Positions 5,693-15,352 of a stretch of DNA of 18,276 nt are shown piece by piece; positions within the stretch are counted from its first letter, which is position 1, and every line of letters begins with the position of its first letter. The notes beneath the pieces were generated by a model. It worked only from the letters and a program-made list of their open reading frames with translations. It searched no databases and had not been told where the DNA came from. Source of the stretch: SVTX01 sp964567085 (GTDB lineage Bacteria; Bacillota; Clostridia; Oscillospirales; CAG-272). Location: assembly GCA_964567085.1 (NCBI GenBank), contig CAZMKU010000025.1, forward strand, positions 1-18,276, read 5' to 3'. The position numbers and the translations under genes are program-made.

Positions 5693-8600
5693 TTAAAAGA
5701 ACGTAAGCTGATCACTCTCGTCAAGTCCTTCAAGCGCTCCGCTGTTACGCAAAACGTCAACAACGGACTTTGTCAGCTTTGCTCTTATCTGAAGATCCTC
5801 AACCGAGAAAAAAGGCTCTTCATTTCTAGCCGCAACGATATTCGCAGCAGCATTCTCACCAAGTCCCGACAGTGCGGAAAATGGCATTCTTATCTTTCCA
5901 TCCTCGGGAACGAACGCGCTCGCCTCGGATTTCTGAATGTTTATAGGCAGGAATTTGAAGCCGCGCGCGAACATCTCGTTTACGAGCTGAAGCGCGGGAA
6001 TTGACGCCTGCTCCTTTGGAGTCGCCTCCTTGCCGAGCTTTTCGATATGTCTTATGGTATCAACAACCTTTTTTCTGCCGCCCATTACTATCTCGGCGTC
6101 AAAGCCGCCGGGAGCAACTGTGAGCATAGCGCAATAGAACGCAAGCGGCTTATGTACCTTGTACCAGCCAAGACGGATAGCCGACATAACGTAAGCCGCC
6201 GCGTGAGCCTTCGGGAACATATATTTGATCTTCTTACACGAGCCGATATACCAGTCGGGAACGCCCGACGCTTTCATCGCTTCCTCCCATTCGGACTTGA
6301 GACCCTTACCCTTTCTTACGGATTCCATGATCGTAAACGAAAGGGATTTATCAACGCCGTAGGCGATAAGGTCGTTCATAATATTATCACGACATCCGAT
6401 AACGTGGGAAATATCGCAAATGCCGTCTTTAATGAGATCCTGCGCGTTACCGAGCCATACGTCAGTTCCGTGAGAAAGACCCGAGATCTGCAAAAGGTCC
6501 GCGAAGGATTTCGGCTTCGCGTCCTCGATCATCTGCATTACGAACTTCGTACCAAACTCGGGAAGGCCGTAAGTGCCGACCTTACAGTCAAGCTCGCCCT
6601 CCCGAAGTCCCAAGGGCTTTGTGGAAAGGAAGAGCTCATAAACCTGCTTGTCATTCATAGGAACGTCCATAACGCTTGTATTTGAATACTTCTCAAGATA
6701 CTTGTACTTGGTCGGAATATCGTGACCGAGCTCGTCGAGCTTAAGCAGTGTATCGTGAAGATATTCAAACGTAAAGTGTGTAGTTACGATATCGGAGTTC
6801 GGGTCATCCGCGGGGTGCTGAACGGGACAGAAATCATAAATTTCATACTGCTTCGGAACAACCACGATACCGCCCGGGTGCTGACCCGTCGAGCGCTTAA
6901 CACCTACGCAGTTTGCAACCATTCTGTTGATCTCCGCTCTGGGCAGACTTATATTCTTTTCCTCAAGATATTTTTGAACGTAACCGTATGCAGTCTTATC
7001 GGCAAGAGTGCCGATAGTACCCGCACGGAACACGTTTTCCGCGCCGAAAAGCTCCTCTGTATACTTATGAACCTTGCCCTGCACCTCTCCCGAGAAGTTA
7101 AGGTCAATATCAGGAGATTTTTCACCGTAGAAGCCAAGGAAGGTTTCAAACGGGATGTTGTGTCCGTCGGCATTGAGCTTCGTGCCGCACACGGGACATA
7201 TCTTATCGGGCAGGTCAAAGCCCGAGCCGACCCCATCGGGGCTAGAAAAGCCGCTATACTGACACTTGGGGCACCAATAATGAGGCGGCAAGGGGTTGAC
7301 CTCGGAGATACCCGCCATTGACGCTACGACCGACGAGCCGACCGAGCCACGTGAGCCCACGAGATATCCTTGGCTCTCGCTGTACCAAACGAGCTTCTGC
7401 GCTATCATATAAAGCACGGCGAAGCCGTTATTTATAATTGATGTTAACTCCTTGTCAAGTCGCTGCGCCACAATTTCAGGCAAAGGATCACCGTACATTG
7501 ACTTGGCTCTTTCATAGCAGAGACGCGTAAGATCCTCCTCCGCGCCCTCCATTTCAGGAGTAAACGTACCCTTCGGGAACGGACGGATATCGGGCTCGAT
7601 CATATCGTTAATGAGATTTGTATTCTTTACAACTACCTCGTACGCCTTTTCCTCGCCGAGATACGAGAATTCCTCGAGCATTTCCTCGGTCGTGCGATAA
7701 TAAAGCTCGATATCTCTGTCGTAATCCTTATATTTCTGACCTGCCAAGAGTATCTGTCTGTAGATCTCGTCCTCTTTATTCAAGAAGTGCACGTCGCAGG
7801 TCGCAACGACGGGCTTATTATATTTCTCGCCAAGCGCGACTATCTTGCGGTTGAGGTCTCGAAGCTCCTCGTCATCGCGCGCCTTTTCCTCGGCAATAAG
7901 GAATCGGTTATTTGAAATAGGCTGAATTTCAAGATAGTCGTAGAAGTTAACTATCTCCTCGATCTCCGCCTCGGGTCTGTTATCTAAGATAGCCTGGAAA
8001 AGCTCGCCCGACTCACACGCAGAACCGATAATGAGGCCTTCTCTGTGGCGTTCAAGCTCGGTTTTGGGAATTCGGGGGTTTCTCTTAAAGTACTTAAGGA
8101 AGCCGAAAGAAATGAGCTTATAGAGGTTTTTGAGGCCCGCCTTGTTCTTTACGAGGATTATCTGGTGGTACGGACGGAGAGAGAGCGGATTCGTGCTTGT
8201 GCTCATTTCCCTCTTCAAGCTGTCAAAGCTTCTTATTTCTCTCTCGCGCATAGCCGCGATCATCTTTATATAGATCTCCGCGAGAACCTCCGCGTCGTCG
8301 CAGGCTCTGTGATGCTTGAATTCACCAATATTATAATACTCAACGAGAACGTCAAGCTTGTGCTTTTTGAGGTCGGGGTTCAAAAATCTTGACAGCGCGA
8401 CGGTATCAACGTAAGGATTATTGAATTCCATTCCGCAATCCTTCGCCGCCTGACGAATGAAGCCCGTATCGAAGTTGGCGTTATGAGCCACGAGCAGCTT
8501 ATGTCCGCGCGTCGAGTCATCGCCAATAAATTCAAAGAAGCTTGTGAGCGCTTCCTTAATTTTAGGAGCGTCCTTGACCATCTCGTCGGTAATTGAAGTA

Positions 8601-10096
8601 AGCTCCACGATATCCGCGGGAATGGGCATCTCGGGATTTACAAACGTATTAAAGCGGTCGATGATTTTGCCGTCCTTGACCTTAACCGCGCCGATTTCCG
8701 TAATCTTACAGTTCTGCACCGAAAGACCCGTGGTTTCGATATCGAATACTATTGTTTCCGCGTCAAAATCCTCGTTATAAGCGCCGAAAACCGCGCCTGC
8801 AGTGTTGTTTACAAAATATGCCTCAACACCCCAGATGACCTTCTGACCGATCTTCTCGGACACGAGCATAGCCTCCTGGAAGCCCTGAACCGTGCCGTGG
8901 TCTGTAATAGCGACCGCAGGGTGTCCCCACGCCTTCGCCTGCTTGACGATAGCGCCAGGAGCTGCCAGCGCGTCCATATGCGACATATTCGTGTGCATAT
9001 GAAGCTCAACTCGCTTTTCGGGAGCGTTATCAACACGCGAAAGCTTCTTGATCTTCGCAATCGACGAAAAAGTAAGCTGCAGCTCGGGGCCCTCGGTCTT
9101 ATCGCGGCGAACCTCTCGCTTAACGTAGCCCTTGAGCGCAATGACACCTCCGTCCTTTGCGGCAGACGTGATGATGTTCGCCTCCTCCTCAGTCTTTGAG
9201 AAGCACTTTACCTCGATCGAGGAATTGTCGTCGGTTATCGAGAATGAAATATTATACTTTTCTCCCGAACGGTTAAGCTCACAGGTATAGCCAAAGGTCG
9301 TACCTATAACAACTACGCTCTTTTGCGGAGACGTAATATCTGCAATAGGCGTAGGTATAATATCAAACATATCACCGAATACGTATTCGGGCGAGGAGAT
9401 GTCAAAGCTTCTAACACCTATCCTGCAAATGCCGTCCTTTATCTCGGGTGTGTGGTCAACCTTCGAGAGAGTCTGAACTCTCGGAAGCGCTTCCGCCTCG
9501 GTCTGCGCCGCCGCTGCGCTCGCGCGGTTTTCATAGGATTTAACCTCAGCCGCCATTCTCTTATCGAAATCCTCGAGAGCACGGTCGAGAGAATTATTGT
9601 TTGCGAGAAATATCTCGTCCTCGGTATGTATGATATTTACCTTTATGGAAATACCAAACTCCGACTTGATAATTCCCTGCATGACCTCGGGCGTTCTCGC
9701 GTCGCAAAGAAGTCTTACACCGTCAGATGTGAAAGGAATTTCGACCGTCAAGGTCTTATCCTCGTAAATATATCTGTATTTATTGAAAAATCCACGCGCC
9801 ACTATACCAACGCATTCGGTTTCTTTCAGCAGCTCTGACACGTAATCCGAATCGAAAAGATGCGCGGGATAATGCGGCAGGAGCTTTACCCAATTAAGCT
9901 CGTATGCTCGAGCGATGTCCCTCTCGATCTTATACAGAGTGTCCTTTGATACAAGGGACTCAAAATCAAGCGATGCCTGAATAAATCTATTCTCCTTGTC
10001 CGCCTGTATCTTTATATTCTGAGCCGAGAGGAGAATTCTCGCTTCGTCCTCGCTCGGCGTATATTTATTGAATATCTGCAAAAAATTCTTTGCCAT
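5693..10096 (-). CDS. polC: DNA polymerase III alpha subunit, PolC type
   Basis: The main replicative polymerase of low-GC Gram-positives, 1467 residues, normal for PolC. In order: an N-terminal domain (about 1-230), an OB-fold region (about 230-345), a PHP domain opening HMHTNMSH (about 365), interrupted by a DnaQ-like 3'-5' proofreading exonuclease with FDIETTGL (about 450), HNANFDTG and the closing HRACDDAEVL, then the rest of PHP and the C-family polymerase core. The core shows GSRGSVGSS (about 915), the PolC zinc module CPKC...CPVC (about 945-970) and the catalytic PDIDLNFSGE (about 990). The C-terminal helix-hairpin-helix region ends the chain. All exonuclease acids are present, so proofreading should be active. 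Its ATG overlaps the ispG stop by one base (TAATG), with only GAGAG as a weak ribosome site, so translational coupling is likely. It is the last gene of the operon. Confidence 0.99.
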   Translation of the reverse strand: MAKNFLQIFNKYTPSEDEARILLSAQNIKIQADKENRFIQASLDFESLVSKDTLYKIERDIARAYELNWVKLLPHYPAHLFDSDYVSELLKETECVGIVARGFFNKYRYIYEDKTLTVEIPFTSDGVRLLCDARTPEVMQGIIKSEFGISIKVNIIHTEDEIFLANNNSLDRALEDFDKRMAAEVKSYENRASAAAAQTEAEALPRVQTLSKVDHTPEIKDGICRIGVRSFDISSPEYVFGDMFDIIPTPIADITSPQKSVVVIGTTFGYTCELNRSGEKYNISFSITDDNSSIEVKCFSKTEEEANIITSAAKDGGVIALKGYVKREVRRDKTEGPELQLTFSSIAKIKKLSRVDNAPEKRVELHMHTNMSHMDALAAPGAIVKQAKAWGHPAVAITDHGTVQGFQEAMLVSEKIGQKVIWGVEAYFVNNTAGAVFGAYNEDFDAETIVFDIETTGLSVQNCKITEIGAVKVKDGKIIDRFNTFVNPEMPIPADIVELTSITDEMVKDAPKIKEALTSFFEFIGDDSTRGHKLLVAHNANFDTGFIRQAAKDCGMEFNNPYVDTVALSRFLNPDLKKHKLDVLVEYYNIGEFKHHRACDDAEVLAEIYIKMIAAMREREIRSFDSLKREMSTSTNPLSLRPYHQIILVKNKAGLKNLYKLISFGFLKYFKRNPRIPKTELERHREGLIIGSACESGELFQAILDNRPEAEIEEIVNFYDYLEIQPISNNRFLIAEEKARDDEELRDLNRKIVALGEKYNKPVVATCDVHFLNKEDEIYRQILLAGQKYKDYDRDIELYYRTTEEMLEEFSYLGEEKAYEVVVKNTNLINDMIEPDIRPFPKGTFTPEMEGAEEDLTRLCYERAKSMYGDPLPEIVAQRLDKELTSIINNGFAVLYMIAQKLVWYSESQGYLVGSRGSVGSSVVASMAGISEVNPLPPHYWCPKCQYSGFSSPDGVGSGFDLPDKICPVCGTKLNADGHNIPFETFLGFYGEKSPDIDLNFSGEVQGKVHKYTEELFGAENVFRAGTIGTLADKTAYGYVQKYLEEKNISLPRAEINRMVANCVGVKRSTGQHPGGIVVVPKQYEIYDFCPVQHPADDPNSDIVTTHFTFEYLHDTLLKLDELGHDIPTKYKYLEKYSNTSVMDVPMNDKQVYELFLSTKPLGLREGELDCKVGTYGLPEFGTKFVMQMIEDAKPKSFADLLQISGLSHGTDVWLGNAQDLIKDGICDISHVIGCRDNIMNDLIAYGVDKSLSFTIMESVRKGKGLKSEWEEAMKASGVPDWYIGSCKKIKYMFPKAHAAAYVMSAIRLGWYKVHKPLAFYCAMLTVAPGGFDAEIVMGGRKKVVDTIRHIEKLGKEATPKEQASIPALQLVNEMFARGFKFLPINIQKSEASAFVPEDGKIRMPFSALSGLGENAAANIVAARNEEPFFSVEDLQIRAKLTKSVVDVLRNSGALEGLDESDQLTFF

Positions 10097-11190
10097 TATA
10101 AATTTCTCTCTTCTTTGATCCTTTTAATTTCGCAAATTAACGAAGGGATTATATCAGATTCCTTTATCTTCTTGATTATCTCGCCGTGACGGATAAGTAC
10201 CGCCTCGCCGCGGCCGCCCGCAAAGCCAACGTCGGCTTCCCTTGCCTCGCCCGGCCCGTTTACGATACAGCCCATAAGCGCGACCTTAATAGGGAGATCG
10301 GCGAGCCCCTCGGCTTCAACCGCCCTTTCAAACTGCGAAGCGATTGAAATGAGATCAATCTTGGTTCTTCCGCACGTAGGACAGCTAACAATGTTCATAC
10401 CGCGCTGACCATCAACTGACAGTGCGTTCAAAATGTCTCTCGCCGCCCTTGCCTCCTTTACGGGATCGTCCGTAAGCGACACGCGGAAGGTGTCTCCGAT
10501 GCCATCGCACAAGCACGCGCCGATTCCCGCCGCGCTCTTGATGCTGCCCATTTTCTCGCCGCCCGCCTCGGTTACTCCAAGATGAATGGGATAGTCGCAA
10601 CGCTCCGCGACAAGCTTGTTGGCTTTTATCATTTCATAAACACCCGAAGCTTTGATAGAAATCACGATATTATTAAAATCGTATTTTTCAAGGAGCGACG
10701 CGTGATACATAGCGCTCTCGCAGAGCGCCTCGGGTGTGGGCGCGCCGTATTTTGCAAGAATATGCTTCTCAACAGAGCCGCTGTTTACGCCTATTCTTAT
10801 GGGGATATTCTTCAAGCTGCAAATGTCTGCAACCATCTTTACTCTTTCCTCATCGCCTATATTACCGGGATTTATACGGATCTTATCAACTCCGTATTCC
10901 GCCGCCCTGAGCGCGGCGCGATAATCAAAATGAATATCCGCAACGATAGGCGTATCGATTCCCGATTCCTTTATGTATTTAATAGTTTCCGCAGCTTCAA
11001 CGTCGGGCACTGTGATTCTCACTATGTCACAGCCCGAGATAGCGAGCGCCTTTATCTGCTCAAGAGTGGCAGACTTGTCCATAGTATCGGTATTGGTCAT
11101 AGACTGAATTGCAAGCTTGTTATTGCCTCCGATACGAACCTTACCAACGCTGACCTCTCTTGTTTTTCTTCTTATTTCATTGTAATTCAT
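10096..11190 (-). CDS. ispG: 4-hydroxy-3-methylbut-2-enyl diphosphate synthase (flavodoxin/ferredoxin)
   Basis: IspG/GcpE, 364 residues, the penultimate enzyme of the MEP pathway, which reductively converts MEcPP to HMBPP with a 4Fe-4S cluster. The N-terminal TIM-barrel is marked by IGGNNKLAIQSMTNTDT, VADIHFDYR and RINPGNIG. The cluster domain has CPTCGRTKID and MGCIVNGPGEA, giving the three expected cysteine ligands, plus the conserved Glu in GPGEA. The start at 11190 is chosen because GGAGG lies 6 bases upstream; a longer frame to 11244 would run through the hairpin at 11218-11243 and has no site. It overlaps polC by one base and lies 60 bp after rseP, separated by a terminator-like hairpin. 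Confidence 0.98.
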   Translation of the reverse strand: MNYNEIRRKTREVSVGKVRIGGNNKLAIQSMTNTDTMDKSATLEQIKALAISGCDIVRITVPDVEAAETIKYIKESGIDTPIVADIHFDYRAALRAAEYGVDKIRINPGNIGDEERVKMVADICSLKNIPIRIGVNSGSVEKHILAKYGAPTPEALCESAMYHASLLEKYDFNNIVISIKASGVYEMIKANKLVAERCDYPIHLGVTEAGGEKMGSIKSAAGIGACLCDGIGDTFRVSLTDDPVKEARAARDILNALSVDGQRGMNIVSCPTCGRTKIDLISIASQFERAVEAEGLADLPIKVALMGCIVNGPGEAREADVGFAGGRGEAVLIRHGEIIKKIKESDIIPSLICEIKRIKEERNL

Positions 11191-11217
11191 AAAAATCCTC
11201 CAATGAACATACAAAAA

Positions 11218-11243
11218 TGGGACATCTGAAATCAGACGTCCCA
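11218..11243 (-). terminator. Terminator-like hairpin between rseP and ispG
   Basis: Twelve-base arms (11218-11229 with 11232-11243) form a near-perfect stem. One pair is A/C on plus but G-U on minus, so the minus strand folds better, and the minus strand continues with TTTTTG. It starts 7 bases after the rseP stop. The 27 bases left before the ispG ATG hold a ribosome site but no room for a promoter, so read-through must supply ispG and polC. Confidence 0.7.
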
Positions 11244-11250
11244 CAAAACA

Positions 11251-12465
11251 TCAAAATAGATTTAAGACATCCTTTACTGTAATAAATAGCGCAAGCAGCA
11301 TAAGAAGCACAAGGCCTATTACGTTGACCGCCTGCTCGAATTCCTTCTTTACGGGCTTACGCGCAATAAGCTCGTAGAAATAGAATATCAAGTGTCCGCC
11401 ATCAAGCGCGGGAAGCGGTAAAAGATTCATTACGCCAAGATTCATTGTGATCAGGGTGAACAAATAAAGCACGCTGTAAAGTCCCGCGCTTATAGCGTCA
11501 CCAACGGCGCTCGACACACCAACGGGCCCTGACACCGCTTCAATTCCGTATCTGCCCGTGAGCATATCGGCTATACTGTCAATGACCATTTTGACCATCG
11601 AGAACGAGCGGAAGAAAATATGCTTCAGAAAGCTTCCAAGGGTAGCGTCCTCGGCATAAACTCTGAAATCCACGTCGCCAAAGGTTACTCCCTGCGACTC
11701 CATCGTAGGAAACGTCACGTCCTCGAGAACTATTTTCTCACCGTTTCTTATAACCGTAAGATCAATGGGCTCGTGCGCCTTGTGCGATATCTCGTAAACC
11801 AGCTCGTTACCCGTATGAACGTAAATATTTTCAACCTTGATTATTTTATCTCCGACCATAAGCGGATTTTCGCACTCATCGGACTTGGAATCGAAATAAA
11901 GAGTCTCGCCATCCACCTCGTAGCTTTCGTTTATAAATTCACCAACGGTATTCCCTGCGAGTCTGCCGTCATTCGTGCCGATCTCCAGACCTACGAGAAG
12001 ACACATACACAAAAACCCGAGCAGAATATTCATAGCGGGGCCCGCCAAGGAAATGAGAATCTTCTGCCACGGCTTTTTATTACAAAAGGCTCGCTCGTCA
12101 CGGGAATTTCCATCCTCACCGAGCATACTTACATATCCTCCGATAGGAAACGCTCTTACGCTGAAAACCGTCTTTTCGGGAATATCCTCCGTCTGCGGTT
12201 TATTTTCATTCTCTGCAGCTTCGATCTCTTTTGCTTCGCCCTCATCGGTGTAATTGAAGCTTGGAGCAACGTCGAAGGGTTCAGTATTCGTATTTGTGTC
12301 TTCCTTTGCCTTTTTCTTCTTGGTCGTAAATAATGCGGGGCCCATACCTATTGAGAACTCCAGAACCTTTACGCCAAAGAGCTTCGCGAACAAAAAGTGT
12401 CCAAGCTCGTGTATAACGACCATTACGCAAAGCATAAGGATCGTCAAAATCAAATTACCAAGCAT
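11251..12465 (-). CDS. rseP: RIP (site-2) metalloprotease RseP/RasP family
   Basis: A membrane zinc protease of 404 residues that cleaves substrates inside the membrane, such as anti-sigma factors and remnant signal peptides. Catalytic HELGH is at 19-23 in the first membrane helix, and the third metal ligand Asp in ALDGGH is near 355. A PDZ domain lies between, about residues 200-275, and hydrophobic helices occur near 130-155, 315-345 and 375-400. RAFPIGGYVSMLGEDG (about 104-119) is the usual membrane-associated loop. Odd: residues about 49-98 are a Lys-then-acidic insertion, rich in D, E, N and T, between the first helix and this loop, which most relatives lack. The start has AGGCGG 8 bases upstream and lies 24 bp after dxr. 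Family membership is certain; substrates are not known. Confidence 0.95.
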   Translation of the reverse strand: MLGNLILTILMLCVMVVIHELGHFLFAKLFGVKVLEFSIGMGPALFTTKKKKAKEDTNTNTEPFDVAPSFNYTDEGEAKEIEAAENENKPQTEDIPEKTVFSVRAFPIGGYVSMLGEDGNSRDERAFCNKKPWQKILISLAGPAMNILLGFLCMCLLVGLEIGTNDGRLAGNTVGEFINESYEVDGETLYFDSKSDECENPLMVGDKIIKVENIYVHTGNELVYEISHKAHEPIDLTVIRNGEKIVLEDVTFPTMESQGVTFGDVDFRVYAEDATLGSFLKHIFFRSFSMVKMVIDSIADMLTGRYGIEAVSGPVGVSSAVGDAISAGLYSVLYLFTLITMNLGVMNLLPLPALDGGHLIFYFYELIARKPVKKEFEQAVNVIGLVLLMLLALFITVKDVLNLF

Positions 12466-12489
12466 CAGTTTACCGCCTTAAAAATATAG

Positions 12490-13665
12490 TTATTTTGCAA
12501 TTTTTGAGCTCGCAAACGCCACCGCCCCGTCACTGATCTTAAGTATTTCGTCAATATCCGTAACACTCGACGCATACGAAAAATGCGCCACGGTATCCTC
12601 AACGAGATCAAATATATCAGTAAAGCCGATCTTCCCTTTAAGGAACGCCGCTACCGCAACCTCGTTTGCGAAATTCAGAACCGCGGGCACTCCGCCGCCT
12701 AATTTTATTGCCTCGTACGCTAAGGGAAGCAGCCTGAAGGTTTCCATATCGGGCGCGGCAAAGGTAAGCTTACCGACAGAAATAAGATCAAGTGGCTCGG
12801 TTACGCCAAAAGCTCTCTTGGGGTGTGTAAGCGCGTACTGAACACAGTGACGCATATCGGGATTTGACATCTGCGCGATTATGCTGTTATCAATATACTC
12901 GATAGCAGAATGAATTATGCTCTCTCTGTGAACCGCGACCTGCACCTGCTCGGGTTTAACTCCAAAGAGATGCACCGCCTCGATCACCTCGAAGCCCTTA
13001 TTCATAAGAGTCGCGCTATCAATAGTTATCTTCGCTCCCATTTTCCAGGTAGGATGAGCGAGAGCGCGCTCAGGTGTAATGCCGCGAAGCTCATCGGGTG
13101 TATATCCAAAGAACGGGCCGCCTGACGCGGTGAGCAGAATTTTCTTGATCTCCTTTTTATCCCCTGCCCGAAGAGCCTGAAATATCGCTGAATGCTCGCT
13201 GTCAACGGGGAGAATTTCTGTTCCCATCTCCCGTGCCACGCGCATTACCTCGTGACCGCCGACAACCAAAGATTCCTTATTTGCAAGAGCCAATTTCTTG
13301 CCCGATTTCAAAACAGACAACGTAGGAAGAAGTCCCGCTCCGCCGACTATGGAATTGATTGCAACGGTATTGCCGCCGCAGGAATCAATGTCTTCTATCA
13401 TATTGCAAATGCCGCGACTTCCCGAATACACCTTGATATCCGTATCGGCAAGTCGGATTTTTAGCTCGCTCGCCGCCTTCTCATTGCTCATAGCGCAAGA
13501 GAGAACTCCAAGCCGTCTCGCCTGAGACTCGATAAGATCTACGTTCGAATCCGCCGAAAGCGCGCGAACGCGAATTCCCTCTTTTTGCGCTACGTCTATC
13601 GCCTGTGTTCCGACCGAGCCCGTTGAGCCCAGCACGACAAGGTCTGAATAGTTATATTTTTCCAT
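12490..13665 (-). CDS. dxr: 1-deoxy-D-xylulose 5-phosphate reductoisomerase
   Basis: The first committed enzyme of the MEP isoprenoid pathway, 391 residues; it rearranges and reduces DXP to MEP using NADPH and a divalent metal. Seen: the NADPH-binding LGSTGSVGTQ (12-21), LANKESLV, the metal-binding VDSEHSAIFQ, the flexible-loop TASGGPF, and HPTWKMGAKITIDSATLMNKGFE. The C-terminal helical domain is complete. The ribosome site is weak (TTGGAAA), and the gene lies 21 bp after cdsA, consistent with the packed operon. With ispG two genes on, it supplies precursors for the UppS product encoded upstream in the same operon. Confidence 0.98.
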   Translation of the reverse strand: MEKYNYSDLVVLGSTGSVGTQAIDVAQKEGIRVRALSADSNVDLIESQARRLGVLSCAMSNEKAASELKIRLADTDIKVYSGSRGICNMIEDIDSCGGNTVAINSIVGGAGLLPTLSVLKSGKKLALANKESLVVGGHEVMRVAREMGTEILPVDSEHSAIFQALRAGDKKEIKKILLTASGGPFFGYTPDELRGITPERALAHPTWKMGAKITIDSATLMNKGFEVIEAVHLFGVKPEQVQVAVHRESIIHSAIEYIDNSIIAQMSNPDMRHCVQYALTHPKRAFGVTEPLDLISVGKLTFAAPDMETFRLLPLAYEAIKLGGGVPAVLNFANEVAVAAFLKGKIGFTDIFDLVEDTVAHFSYASSVTDIDEILKISDGAVAFASSKIAK

Positions 13666-13686
13666 TATATTATTTCCAAAATCCTA

Positions 13687-14523
13687 TCAATTAAACAGGT
13701 TGAAAAACGTACCGATTATCGACATAACGATAATTACCGCTATAACCGAATCGCATCTGTCAAGCACGCCGCCGTGTCCGGGGAAGATCTTGCCGTAATC
13801 CTTAATGCCGTATTTTCTCTTGATAAGCGACATTACGAGGTCGCCTATCTGAGACACTACGGAAATAAACACGCCGCCTATTGCGAGAATGAGGTAATTT
13901 GCCGTATAATCCGTGCATTTTTCAATTACAAAGCCAAACAGAATAAACGCAAGAACACAGAAAACCACGCCGCCTATCGCACCCTCAACGGTCTTCTTGG
14001 GGCTTACCGCGGGGATAAGCTTGTGCTTGCCGAAAAGGTATCCCGTAAAGTATGCGAAAATATCCGTTACAAAGGCCGAGCAGATGCACAAAAGGAATAC
14101 ATAGAATCCCGGCTCGATAAAATCGCGGACGTACACGATGCAGGTAAACGCGGCAATTATGTAAATTGTAGCCGCCGCCAAAAGTCCCGCTTCCGTTACG
14201 CAGATCCTTTCATGCTGGAATACCGCAACCGCGAAAATATACAGGATCGTGGCGAGCACGCAGAACACCGCGACCTTAATAAACAAATTCATATTGCCGA
14301 CAAGTCCGCAATATCTCAGAAATATCGGGAAGAATATCGCCTCGACGTAAATCGGGATCGAGATCACGAGATTTTTCTTCTGACCGACACAGGATATCAT
14401 CTCAAAGCAAGCCATAGCCGACAGTACCGCCGCCACTATAGGCAACACCCACGTATCGCTGAAAATAAACACGGGGAAAAAAATCAAAACCGCTACGATT
14501 GCAGTTATACTTCTCTTTAACAT
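13687..14523 (-). CDS. cdsA: Phosphatidate cytidylyltransferase (CDP-diacylglycerol synthase)
   Basis: A polytopic membrane enzyme of 278 residues that makes CDP-diacylglycerol from CTP and phosphatidic acid, the branch point of phospholipid synthesis. About eight hydrophobic segments span the chain. The C-terminal CdsA signature is complete: VSPKKTVEGAIGG, then SLIKRKYGIKDYGKIFPGHGGVLDRCDS, with the metal-binding acidic residues. A 73-bp gap separates it from uppS, larger than other gaps in this operon. I saw only a weak promoter-like pattern there, and the ribosome site is also weak. Confidence 0.97.
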   Translation of the reverse strand: MLKRSITAIVAVLIFFPVFIFSDTWVLPIVAAVLSAMACFEMISCVGQKKNLVISIPIYVEAIFFPIFLRYCGLVGNMNLFIKVAVFCVLATILYIFAVAVFQHERICVTEAGLLAAATIYIIAAFTCIVYVRDFIEPGFYVFLLCICSAFVTDIFAYFTGYLFGKHKLIPAVSPKKTVEGAIGGVVFCVLAFILFGFVIEKCTDYTANYLILAIGGVFISVVSQIGDLVMSLIKRKYGIKDYGKIFPGHGGVLDRCDSVIAVIIVMSIIGTFFNLFN

Positions 14524-14596
14524 TTCAAAACACCGTTCAATTAAAAAATATACCTTTCGCTCTTATATATAACACTTTATGATACGGGCGCGCAAA

Positions 14597-15316
14597 TTAT
14601 TTATCAAGCCCGCCGTACCGTCTTTTTCTCAAATTAAAGCTCTCAATGGCCTTCGCCACATCTTCCTCCGACATATCTGGCCAAAGCGTATCGGTAAAAT
14701 AAAGCTCCGCGTACGCCGCCTGCCAGAGCAAGAAATTAGATATTCGGAGATCTCCGCCCGTGCGCACGATAAGATCAAGCTCGGGACAGTCTGCCGTATA
14801 AAGCTTAGCCGTAATATCCTCTTCCGTTATATTTCGTCTTCCCTCATCTATTATGGAATTAACGGCGTGAGCGATTTCCGCTCTCGAGCCGTAATTTATT
14901 GCAATATTGACTATCTTCTCTCTGTTTGCGGTCGCGTTCTGCAGAGCTATGATCTTCTCCTTCAAATTCTCGTCAAGGACGCTGATATCACCGATAACGC
15001 GTATTGAGACCATCTCAGGACAGCTCGCTCCGAGATATTCGTCAAGAAGCTTCATAATGGAATCGATCTCTTTTTGGGGACGCTTCCAGTTTTCCGTAGA
15101 GAAAGCGTACACCGTAACGCATTTTACGCCAAATTTATCGCAAGCCTCGATCACTCGCTTGAAGGCCTCGACTCCCATTTTATGTCCATATTCACGAGGC
15201 ATTCCTCTCCTCTTTGCCCATCGACCGTTTCCATCCATAATGAACGCTATGTGCCTTAGCGAATGCTCACGAACGTCATTCTTAATTTTTTCAACGTTCA
15301 ACAAATTGTCTGCCAT
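14597..15316 (-). CDS. uppS: Isoprenyl transferase (undecaprenyl diphosphate synthase)
   Basis: Cis-prenyltransferase of 239 residues that extends farnesyl diphosphate with isopentenyl units to undecaprenyl diphosphate, the lipid carrier for peptidoglycan and wall polymers. Signature residues are IAFIMDGNGRWAKRRG (about 23-38, with the catalytic Asp28), AFSTENWKRP, and the C-terminal DLIVRTGGDLRISNFLLWQ with AELYFTDTLWPD. The start at 15316 (MADN) has GGAG 6 bases upstream; a GTG at 15328 is possible but overlaps that site. It follows frr across a hairpin terminator, with about 36 bases between hairpin and start, so it depends on read-through. Confidence 0.97.
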   Translation of the reverse strand: MADNLLNVEKIKNDVREHSLRHIAFIMDGNGRWAKRRGMPREYGHKMGVEAFKRVIEACDKFGVKCVTVYAFSTENWKRPQKEIDSIMKLLDEYLGASCPEMVSIRVIGDISVLDENLKEKIIALQNATANREKIVNIAINYGSRAEIAHAVNSIIDEGRRNITEEDITAKLYTADCPELDLIVRTGGDLRISNFLLWQAAYAELYFTDTLWPDMSEEDVAKAIESFNLRKRRYGGLDK

Positions 15317-15352
15317 ACAAATCTCCACAAAACAAATAAATGAGTAAAAAAT

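Noticed and set aside
10582..11229. Plus-strand frame of 215 codons opposite ispG
   Set aside because: It is an antisense shadow of a clear IspG gene and also crosses the rseP-ispG hairpin.
14524..14596. Promoter before cdsA (TTGCGC-17-TTATAT)
   Set aside because: The match to both hexamers is poor, and the gap could be simple spacing within the operon.
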